Shown: positions 7,708 through 12,583 of the stretch, one piece after another
How positions within the stretch are numbered: position 1 is the first letter of the stretch
How the letters are laid out: every line of letters starts with the position of its first letter
From: JARICQ01 sp964428475
GTDB taxonomy: Bacteria > Bacillota > Clostridia > Tissierellales > Tissierellaceae
Length of the DNA stretch: 12,583 nucleotides
NCBI GenBank assembly: GCA_964428475.1
Contig: CAYRYO010000049.1
Coordinates: 1-12,583, forward strand
Direction: 5' to 3'
Program-made: the position numbers and the translations under genes
The notes under the pieces: model-generated
Databases searched by the model: none
What the model was told of the DNA's origin: nothing
What the model saw: only the letters and a program-made list of their open reading frames with translations

Positions 7708-7727
7708 GAAAAGGTTTTAACCTTTTC
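7708..7727. repeat. Short inverted repeat in the PBP leader
   Basis: GAAAAGGTT (7708-7716) and AACCTTTTC (7719-7727) are exact reverse complements with a TT spacer. In the minus-strand transcript the repeat lies at or just after the predicted start, directly before the ribosome binding site. It shares 7724-7727 with the larger repeat, so both RNA hairpins could not form at once if transcription began further upstream. Confidence 0.55.
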
Positions 7728-7752
7728 CATTATATCACAGATATAATGGAAA
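7724..7752. repeat. Perfect 12-bp inverted repeat over the PBP promoter
   Basis: TTTCCATTATAT (7724-7735) and ATATAATGGAAA (7741-7752) are exact reverse complements around CACAG. The left arm contains the -10 hexamer of the minus-strand promoter and the right arm reaches the -35. No T run follows on either strand, so an operator is likelier than a terminator. A second repeat, GAAAAGGTT/AACCTTTTC (7708-7727), overlaps it by four bases. Confidence 0.7.
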
Positions 7753-7757
7753 GTTAA
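7729..7757 (-). promoter_or_regulatory. Sigma-A promoter of the PBP gene
   Basis: Read on the minus strand, TTAACT (7757-7752, 4 of 6 to TTGACA) and TATAAT (7734-7729, perfect) are separated by exactly 17 bases. The predicted start is near 7722, giving a leader of about 35 bases with AAGGAGG ahead of the ATG. An inverted repeat covers the spacer and the -10 box. Confidence 0.65.
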
Positions 7758-7828
7758 CATTTCTTAAATTATAAGTATTACAATATAGTTACGATGATTT
7801 CCCTTTTAATAGCATTCATACAATTAAT

Positions 7829-7857
7829 TAGATAAAAGTTTGGATTAGTGATATAAT
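7829..7857 (+). promoter_or_regulatory. Sigma-A promoter of hflX
   Basis: TAGATA (7829-7834, 4 of 6 to TTGACA), a 17-base spacer and TATAAT (7852-7857, perfect). The predicted start near 7864 leaves about 32 bases of leader before the TTG at 7896. It is divergent from the PBP promoter, with about 70 bases between the two -35 boxes. Confidence 0.6.
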
Positions 7858-7895
7858 AATACGGAATAATAGAGTAAGTTTTGGAAGGTGATATA

Positions 7896-9182
7896 TTGGA
7901 TAAGGATGAAATAAATATGGAAAGAGTTCTGGTTATTGGAGTAGATTTAAATACAGATGTAATTGATATAGAAAACTCTATGGATGAATTAGAGGAATTA
8001 GTTGAGGCTGCAGGTGGAACAGTAATATCAAGGCTAATACAGAAGAGGGAAAGGATACACCCGGCGCATTTTATTGGAAAGGGGAAAGTAGAAGAAATTA
8101 AAAATTACTGTGATGAACTTAATATATCTACAGTTGTGTTTAATGATGAACTATCAGGTGCACAGCTTAGGAATTTGGAAAAGATAATAGATAAAAAGAT
8201 AGTAGATAGAACGACGTTGATACTTGATATTTTTTCAACCAGAGCAAATTCGAAAGAAGGAAAACTTCAAGTAAAACTTGCTCAACTTAAATACAGATTA
8301 CCAAGACTTATTGGATTTAGAGATTATCTATCTAGGGAAGGTGCAGGGATAGGAACAAGAGGTCCTGGTGAACAAAAGCTTGAAACTGATAGGAGACATA
8401 TACTAAGAGAAATAGATAATATAGAAAAAGCTTTAAAAGAAACAGAAAAAAATAGGGATATAAAGAGGAGACAAAGACAGAGTTCAAATCTACCTATAGT
8501 AGCTTTAGTAGGTTATACAAATGCAGGAAAATCAACTCTTCTAAATACACTAATAAATTTAGGGGAAGACGGGGATAAGAAAAATGTATTTGTAAAAGAT
8601 ATGCTTTTTGCAACTCTAGATACATCTCTTAGAAAAGCTATACTTCCAAATGGACAGGTATTTTTACTTACTGACACTGTTGGCTTTGTATCTAAGTTGC
8701 CTACAAAACTCATAGAGGCATTTAAGGGGACACTAGAAGAAACGAAGTATGCAGATCTCATTCTTCATGTAGTGGATGCATCTAATGATGATTTGGATAT
8801 ACAAATAAAGACCACAAATAGTATATTAAAGGAACTAGGAGTACTTCAAAAACCAATAATTACTGTTTTTAATAAGATAGATAAAATAAAAGAAAGAAAC
8901 TTGGCATACGATAATAAATCTGTAGATACAAAGATATTTATATCTGCTAAATCTGGAGAGAGTATAGATAAACTTTTAGATTTAGTTCAAAATTTACTGC
9001 CACAGCAGTATAAAAAGGTTACACTTGTATTTCCCTACAATCAACAATCGGCTTTAAGTTATTTTATGTCAAACTACAATGTTGAAAATATCAAATATCT
9101 AGAAGAAGGTACTGAAATAGAAGTAAATATAAATCAAATTGATATGGAAAGATACAAGGATTTTGTAACGCAAGTAGATTGA
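7896..9182 (+). CDS. hflX: GTPase HflX
   Basis: Ribosome-associated GTPase of 428 residues, known to bind the 50S subunit and to split stalled or hibernating ribosomes under stress. The N-terminal HflX domain has GGTVISRLIQKRERIHPAHFIGKGKVEEI, FNDELSGAQLRNLE and the glycine-rich loop REGAGIGTRGPGEQKLETDRR, followed by a basic helical linker. The GTPase domain has G1 GYTNAGKST (206-214), G3 DTVGF (260-264), G4 NKID (326-329) and an SAKSG G5 motif. A short C-terminal domain follows. TTG 7896 is preferred over TTG 7881: GGAAGGTG (7883-7890) lies 5 bases before 7896 but after 7881. The yigZ gene begins 12 bases after the stop, so the two are probably one transcript. Confidence 0.95.
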   Translation: MDKDEINMERVLVIGVDLNTDVIDIENSMDELEELVEAAGGTVISRLIQKRERIHPAHFIGKGKVEEIKNYCDELNISTVVFNDELSGAQLRNLEKIIDKKIVDRTTLILDIFSTRANSKEGKLQVKLAQLKYRLPRLIGFRDYLSREGAGIGTRGPGEQKLETDRRHILREIDNIEKALKETEKNRDIKRRQRQSSNLPIVALVGYTNAGKSTLLNTLINLGEDGDKKNVFVKDMLFATLDTSLRKAILPNGQVFLLTDTVGFVSKLPTKLIEAFKGTLEETKYADLILHVVDASNDDLDIQIKTTNSILKELGVLQKPIITVFNKIDKIKERNLAYDNKSVDTKIFISAKSGESIDKLLDLVQNLLPQQYKKVTLVFPYNQQSALSYFMSNYNVENIKYLEEGTEIEVNINQIDMERYKDFVTQVD

Positions 9183-9194
9183 AAGGAAGTTTGT

Positions 9195-9842
9195 ATGGAA
9201 AATATATATAAGACGATATTTAAATATGGGGAAGATGAAGTAATTATAAATAAATCTAGATTTATTGGCTATTCTATGCCCATAGAAAAAGAAGATGATG
9301 CTTTGGAATTTATAGAAAAGATAAAGAAAAAACACAGAGATGCCACCCATAATGTATATGCTTATGCAGTAGGAAAAAATAACAATATTCAAAGATTTAG
9401 TGATGATGGGGAACCATCAGGAACTGCTGGAATCCCTGCTCTTGAAGTAATAAAAAAAGAAGAGCTTAGAAATGTAGTTGTAGTAATTACCAGATATTTT
9501 GGGGGAACAAAACTAGGTGCAGGAGGTCTTATAAGAGCTTATACAAAGGCATGTAAAATAGCTTTAGAAGCTGGACAAATAGTAGATATGATCCCACATA
9601 TGAAAATAAAAATTTCTATTGATTACACTGCTTATGGAAAAATAGAAAACCACTTAATAAATAGTGACTATATAGTAGATGATACTGTTTTTGATGAAAA
9701 GGTAAATATTTATATATATATAAATATAAATGAGATGCAAAATTTCCATAAAGATATTATGAATTTAACAAATGGAGATGTTGAAATATATGAGGTAGAG
9801 ACAGAATACATACCCATCAAAAACAAGAAACAACTAATATAA
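9195..9842 (+). CDS. yigZ: YigZ / IMPACT family protein
   Basis: Protein of 215 residues of the UPF0029/IMPACT family, the normal bacterial length. The N-terminal domain (about 18-125) carries the family signature RYFGGTKLGAGGLIRAY (100-116), preceded by HNVYAYAVG and RFSDDGEPSGTAG (67-79). The C-terminal part (~137-205) corresponds to the small DUF1949 ferredoxin-like domain. The function in bacteria is unresolved: the eukaryotic relative affects translational control through Gcn2. It sits 12 bases after hflX, which also acts on ribosomes, and that fits a translation-related role (inference only). AGGAAG lies 5 bases before the ATG. No clear terminator is seen after the stop. Confidence 0.93.
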   Translation: MENIYKTIFKYGEDEVIINKSRFIGYSMPIEKEDDALEFIEKIKKKHRDATHNVYAYAVGKNNNIQRFSDDGEPSGTAGIPALEVIKKEELRNVVVVITRYFGGTKLGAGGLIRAYTKACKIALEAGQIVDMIPHMKIKISIDYTAYGKIENHLINSDYIVDDTVFDEKVNIYIYININEMQNFHKDIMNLTNGDVEIYEVETEYIPIKNKKQLI

Positions 9843-9893
9843 TTTAGGTTAAATCAATAAAATTAGGGTATAATTTGAAAGAGGTGAATGTCA

Positions 9894-10289
9894 ATGGATA
9901 TGCAAGAGAACAAAGAAATTATGTTAGAAAAAAAGATATGGGCAGTGGCAGGAGTTACGGGGAGAAAAGAAAGATTTGGATATAAGATATGGAAGATATT
10001 GAAGCAATATGGATATACGACTTATGGGGTAAATCCGAATTACGATGAACTTGAAGACGAAAAGATATATCATAGACTAGTTGATATACCAGAAAAGATA
10101 GAAGTTTTAGATATGGTAGTACCACTAAATATTGCAATGAAAACGCTAGATGATGCCAAAGAAGCAGGTATAGAATATATATGGTTTCAACCAGGTTCGT
10201 TTAATAACGAGGTAATAGAAAAGGCAAATAATATGGGTTTTAAAATATTATATAATGACTGCATATATGCAACCTTAAAAAAGCAATAA
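9894..10289 (+). CDS. CoA-binding domain protein (YccU type)
   Basis: Small protein of 131 residues made of one Rossmann-like CoA-binding domain (CoA_binding_2 family). The first strand and loop are WAVAGVTGRKERFGYKIWKIL (about 15-35), followed by GYTTYGVNPNYDELEDEKIYHRLVDIP. Further on are LDMVVPLNIAMKTLDDAKEAGIEYIWFQPGS and the typical ending ILYNDCIYATL. The substrate is unknown: the family resembles the CoA-binding part of succinyl-CoA synthetase but has no catalytic domain. ATG 9894 is chosen over the in-frame ATG 9888 because GAGGTG (9881-9886) is 7 bases from 9894 and only 1 base from 9888. It lies 51 bases after yigZ with no visible terminator between them, so read-through from the hflX operon is possible. 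Confidence 0.87.
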   Translation: MDMQENKEIMLEKKIWAVAGVTGRKERFGYKIWKILKQYGYTTYGVNPNYDELEDEKIYHRLVDIPEKIEVLDMVVPLNIAMKTLDDAKEAGIEYIWFQPGSFNNEVIEKANNMGFKILYNDCIYATLKKQ

Positions 10290-10326
10290 CAGGTATTTTA
10301 AAAAACTTTATATAAGACATTTAATT

Positions 10327-10375
10327 AAAAAGGTAAACTTTAGTGAGAGTGGATTTTAGTTTACCTTTTATTTTT
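10327..10375. terminator. Bidirectional terminator between the CoA-binding gene and the TauE/SafE pair
   Basis: AAAAGGTAAACT (10328-10339) and AGTTTACCTTTT (10358-10369) form a perfect 12-bp stem around an 18-base loop. T runs follow on both strands (TTTTATTTTT on plus, five T on minus). The stop codon of the minus-strand gene (10361-10363) lies inside the stem. Confidence 0.8.
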
Positions 10376-10723
10376 GTTGGAAAAGAACTCATAGATACCT
10401 ATTAATAGTAAAAAGAATCCAAAGTATCTTTTAAGCTTCAAAGGATCTAATTTAATAGCAAAGATAGATCCTACTATGGCTCCTATTACGCCACCTAGTA
10501 TAATCCATTTTGAAACTGTAAAATCAATATTTTTATTTTTATAGTGAATGATTATGGCTACTATAGAAACAGGTAAAAATACTATCAAATTTATTCCTTG
10601 GGCATTTTGCTGCTCTAATCCATAAAAAAGAACTAATGCTGGAATTAGTAGAGAACCTCCACCTATTCCCATACCACTTATTATTCCAGAGAAGAAACCT
10701 ATGACATACAAAATCATATCCAT
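10361..10723 (-). CDS. TauE/SafE family half-size membrane protein, second of pair
   Basis: Membrane protein of 120 residues with about four helices (3-35, 44-60, 72-91, 98-113). The N-terminal glycine motif SGMGIGGGSLLIPAL (16-30) and LGGVIGAIVGS (77-87) are typical of each half of TauE/SafE permeases, which export sulfite, sulfonates or related anions. Full-length members have about 250 residues and 8 helices, so this is half a transporter. The preceding gene supplies a homologous half and overlaps by 10 bases. A second in-frame ATG at 10717 would give a classic ATGA overlap. The start therefore remains uncertain by two codons, and no strong ribosome binding site is seen for either, which implies translational coupling. 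The substrate cannot be read from sequence. Confidence 0.85.
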   Translation of the reverse strand: MDMILYVIGFFSGIISGMGIGGGSLLIPALVLFYGLEQQNAQGINLIVFLPVSIVAIIIHYKNKNIDFTVSKWIILGGVIGAIVGSIFAIKLDPLKLKRYFGFFLLLIGIYEFFSNKNKR

Positions 10724-11073
10724 ATCATCTTAATAGCAGAGTATATAATTACACTTCCAAATACTTTTCTGAGTATGTGAACTGGAATTTTGTTTAAAAT
10801 TTTCGCACCAATAAAGCTACCTAAAACTCCACCAATAACTACTGGGATAGCTGTTTTGAAATGGATAGAATGATTCATAATATATATAGATGAACTGATA
10901 ATTGAAAGTGGAAGAATAATTGAGATTGCAGTAGCATGAGCCTTGTAATCAGTTAACCCGATTAAAAAGACTAAAGCAGCTACTACTAAAATTCCTCCTC
11001 CAGAGCCAAATATACCATTTATAAAACCTGTTATAATGCCAATAATTATTAAAGTTGATTTATTCTTTTTCAT
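10714..11073 (-). CDS. TauE/SafE family half-size membrane protein, first of pair
   Basis: Membrane protein of 119 residues with about four helices (7-39, 47-64, 74-92, 102-118). The N-terminal motif ITGFINGIFGSGGGIL (14-29) and VIGGVLGSFIGAKIL (79-93) align with the same positions of the downstream partner, so the two are paralogous halves rather than one gene cut by a frameshift. Each has its own start, glycine motif and complete four-helix unit. Together they would form one eight-helix transporter, probably as a heterodimer. AAAGGAGT (11085-11078 on the minus strand) is a strong ribosome binding site. A PerR/Fur-like box lies directly upstream, suggesting peroxide- or metal-responsive control. 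The transported anion is unknown. Confidence 0.87.
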   Translation of the reverse strand: MKKNKSTLIIIGIITGFINGIFGSGGGILVVAALVFLIGLTDYKAHATAISIILPLSIISSSIYIMNHSIHFKTAIPVVIGGVLGSFIGAKILNKIPVHILRKVFGSVIIYSAIKMIWI

Positions 11074-11088
11074 AAAAACTCCTTTGTG

Positions 11089-11103
11089 TTATAATGATTA
11101 TGA
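11089..11103. promoter_or_regulatory. PerR-like operator (7-1-7 inverted repeat)
   Basis: TTATAATGATTATGA differs from the B. subtilis PerR box TTATAATNATTATAA at one defined position (the 14th). It fits the Fur box TGATAATNATTATCA less well (two mismatches). It ends about 3 bases before the ribosome binding site of the TauE/SafE pair and overlaps possible -10 hexamers on the minus strand (CATAAT or TATAAC), as expected for a repressor site. The -35 box cannot be fixed with confidence. Confidence 0.5.
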
Positions 11104-11169
11104 TTAACTTCACCAATTTTATATAAGATATACATATCACCGATAATCTAAAGTAAGAAGTATAAAAAG

Positions 11170-11198
11170 ATGAAATAATTATAGAATTATGCTAAAAT
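11170..11198 (+). promoter_or_regulatory. Promoter of yebC, extended -10 type
   Basis: ATGAAA (11170-11175, 4 of 6 to TTGACA), a 17-base spacer and TAAAAT (11193-11198) preceded by TGC, which forms an extended -10. The predicted start near 11205 gives a short leader. A closer TATAAT at 11210 is too near the ribosome binding site to serve. Confidence 0.5.
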
Positions 11199-11231
11199 AT
11201 AGAAAGTAATATAATAGAAGGAGTGAAAAAA

Positions 11232-11969
11232 ATGGCAGGACATTCTAAATGGAATAATATAAAGAATAAAAAGGGAAAAGAAGATGCTAAAAGGGGAAAA
11301 GAATTTACAAAATTAGGTAGATATATAATGGTTGCAGCAAAAGAAGGGGGTGCAGATCCCGATTATAATCCAGCTTTAAAAGCAGCTATTGAAAAAGCAA
11401 AGGCGGCAAATATGCCAAATGATAATATTGATAGAGCAGTAAAAAAAGGTGCCGGTGAACTAGGTGCAGAAAACTTTGAAGAAATAATATATGAAGGATA
11501 TGGACCAGGAGGAATAGCTGTGTTTGCAGGGTGTCTAACAGACAATAGAAATAGAACAGCTCCAGATGTAAGACATGCATTTGATAAATGTGGGGGAAAT
11601 TTAGGTCAAGCAGGTTGTGTTACATTTATGTTTGATAGAAAGGGCATGCTGGCTATAGAGAGAACTGATGAAATAGATGAAGATGAACTTACTATGTTTG
11701 CTATTGAACTAGGTGCAGAGGATATTCAATCTGAAGAGATAGGCTTTGAAATAACAACTACTCCTGAGGATTTCAATGCAGTTCGAGATGGATTAAAAGA
11801 AGCAGGATATAACTTTGCAATGGCAGAAATTACCTATATTCCACAAAACACAATAGAACTTACAAGTGCAGATGACATTAAAAACATGGAAAAACTAATA
11901 GATATGTTAGAAGACCAGGATGATGTTCAAGAGGTGTACCATAACTGGGAAATGGAAGAAACTGAATAA
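11232..11969 (+). CDS. yebC: YebC/PmpR family protein
   Basis: Protein of 245 residues, the standard length. The opening AGHSKWNNIKNKKGKEDAKRGKEF is the family hallmark. Other conserved parts are NPALKAAIEKAKAANMPNDNIDRAVKKGAG, YEGYGPGGIAVF (88-99), TDNRNRTAPDVRHAFDKCGGNLG (103-125) and VTFMFDRKG (130-138). The family was first described as a DNA-binding transcriptional regulator. Some members have since been shown to help ribosomes translate proline-rich stretches, so either role is possible. ATG 11232 is preferred over GTG 11223: AAGGAG (11218-11223) lies 8 bases ahead of the ATG and overlaps the GTG. It has its own promoter and terminator and is monocistronic. The ruvC-ruvA-ruvB genes that often accompany yebC do not follow here. 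Confidence 0.95.
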   Translation: MAGHSKWNNIKNKKGKEDAKRGKEFTKLGRYIMVAAKEGGADPDYNPALKAAIEKAKAANMPNDNIDRAVKKGAGELGAENFEEIIYEGYGPGGIAVFAGCLTDNRNRTAPDVRHAFDKCGGNLGQAGCVTFMFDRKGMLAIERTDEIDEDELTMFAIELGAEDIQSEEIGFEITTTPEDFNAVRDGLKEAGYNFAMAEITYIPQNTIELTSADDIKNMEKLIDMLEDQDDVQEVYHNWEMEETE

Positions 11970-11975
11970 TTGCAG

Positions 11976-12007
11976 AAAACACAAGAATTGATTTTCTTGT
12001 GTTTTTT
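11976..12007 (+). terminator. Intrinsic terminator of yebC
   Basis: AAAACACAAGAA (11976-11987) and TTCTTGTGTTTT (11994-12005) form a perfect 12-bp stem with a 6-base loop. The T run continues to 12007. Confidence 0.85.
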
Positions 12008-12035
12008 AATGGAAGTATTGTTGAATACTTCCATT
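12008..12035. repeat. Perfect 12-bp inverted repeat ahead of the EAL-HDOD gene
   Basis: AATGGAAGTATT (12008-12019) and AATACTTCCATT (12024-12035) are exact reverse complements around GTTG. The repeat abuts the T run of the yebC terminator. No T run follows on either strand (GGTTTATAC on plus, A run on minus), so it is not an ordinary terminator. It lies about 80 bases upstream of the EAL-HDOD start and could be an operator or an mRNA hairpin. Confidence 0.65.
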
Positions 12036-12112
12036 GGTTTATACTATGATATATAATACATAATATATCTTATATAAAGATGATATGTTTGAATTGAATG
12101 GGGGAGAGGGGT

Positions 12113-12583
12113 TTGTTTATTGCAAGACAACCAATATTTAACAGTTTATTAAAGGTATATGGATATGAGTTATTGTATAGAGATACTGAGAAATCAACTG
12201 AATTTGGGAATGTTTCAGCAAGCAAAGCAACTGCAGGAGTGCTCGGGGGATTATTTGAAGTGGGAATTGAAAAGATTGTAGATGGTGGGAAGGCATTTGT
12301 AAATTGTGATTATGAATTTTTAGTATCTGACCTAATAGAGTTAATTGACCCAACAAAATTAATAATAGAAGTCTTAGAGGATATAAAAGTGGACGAAAAA
12401 CTCATTGAAAGATTACAGGAATTAAAAAAAAAGGGATATAAAATTGCTTTAGATGATTTTGTAGAAGAATATGATACATATCCCATAGTACCTATGGCAG
12501 ATATTATTAAATACGATATAATAGCAACGCCATTAGATAGTATAAAAAGAGAAGTAGACATAGCACTTTGTGAAAATAAAATT
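12113..12583 (+). CDS. EAL-HDOD family signalling protein (5' part)
   Basis: First 157 residues of a YuxH-like protein, cut by the window edge with the frame still open. Such proteins have an N-terminal EAL-type domain, usually degenerate, followed by an HDOD domain. The HDOD part is not in the window. The start MFIARQPIFN (1-10) and VYGYELLYR (15-23) are the family signature, with ELL in place of the catalytic EAL. Other degenerate motif remnants are LIIEVLED (83-90) and KIALDDF (110-116), so cyclic di-GMP hydrolysis is unlikely and binding or protein interaction more plausible. The TTG start at 12113 follows GGAG (12103-12106) by 6 bases within a G-rich stretch. No in-frame ATG offers a full N-terminus. 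No convincing -35 box was found upstream. Confidence 0.85.
   Translation, partial: MFIARQPIFNSLLKVYGYELLYRDTEKSTEFGNVSASKATAGVLGGLFEVGIEKIVDGGKAFVNCDYEFLVSDLIELIDPTKLIIEVLEDIKVDEKLIERLQELKKKGYKIALDDFVEEYDTYPIVPMADIIKYDIIATPLDSIKREVDIALCENKI

Noticed and set aside
9705..9732. AT palindrome (TATTTATATATATATAAATA) inside yigZ
   Set aside because: It lies within a well-conserved coding frame (IYIYINI) and is explained by AT-rich codons.
9869..9874. TATAAT ahead of the CoA-binding protein gene as a promoter
   Set aside because: The predicted start would fall inside the ribosome binding site at 9881-9886, and no -35 box is found at proper spacing.
10714..10723. Frameshift in a single TauE/SafE gene
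   Set aside because: Both halves have their own start and N-terminal glycine motif and lack no residues, which fits two genes better.
11111..11160. Riboswitch or small RNA in the TauE-yebC gap
   Set aside because: Only short AT-rich imperfect repeats are seen, with no recognisable aptamer core or terminator.
11210..11215. TATAAT directly before yebC as its -10 box
   Set aside because: Transcription would start within the ribosome binding site at 11218-11223. The extended -10 at 11193 is better placed.
12138..12561. Minus-strand ORFs across the right end
   Set aside because: They are antisense to the EAL-HDOD frame, which has clear family motifs and a ribosome binding site.

Overview
The window comes from the chromosome of a low-GC, endospore-forming Firmicute. 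It carries the forespore sigma-factor operon (spoIIAA-spoIIAB-sigF) followed directly by a spoVA operon. AT-rich codon use, strong AAGGAG-type ribosome binding sites and frequent TTG starts suggest an anaerobic Clostridia/Tissierellia-type organism. The rank is inferred from gene order and composition, not from a database search. No rRNA, tRNA, insertion sequence, prophage or CRISPR array is visible. Most of the window is core gene content.

Left third (1-4713, plus strand): the anti-anti-sigma factor SpoIIAA, the anti-sigma kinase SpoIIAB and sigma F form a tight operon ending in an intrinsic terminator that overlaps the sigF stop codon. Next is a 221-base gap holding a possible small membrane-protein gene, broken or slipped at a run of nine T, whose reading frame overlaps the start of spoVAA. 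Then come spoVAA, spoVAB, spoVAC, spoVAD and spoVAE, which make the dipicolinic-acid uptake and release machinery of the spore inner membrane. Sigma F switches on early forespore transcription. The spoVA genes are known sigma-G targets that act later in the same compartment.

Middle (4706-9842): a 993-residue class A penicillin-binding protein on the minus strand converges on spoVAE, and the two stop codons lie inside one shared terminator hairpin. Its upstream region has a good sigma-A promoter overlaid by a perfect 12-bp inverted repeat. Divergent from it are hflX (ribosome-associated GTPase) and a YigZ/IMPACT family gene, probably one operon.

Right third (9894-12583): a small CoA-binding-fold protein, then a minus-strand pair of half-size TauE/SafE membrane proteins that overlap by 10 bases and are preceded by a near-perfect PerR-type operator, then yebC with its own promoter and terminator. 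Last is the 5' part of an EAL-HDOD signalling gene with a TTG start, cut by the window edge. A second perfect 12-bp inverted repeat lies between yebC and this gene.

Nothing here is clearly a new system. The most interesting points are the slip-prone small ORF ahead of spoVAA, the PerR-like box on the split TauE/SafE pair, and the two perfect inverted repeats that are not simple terminators.
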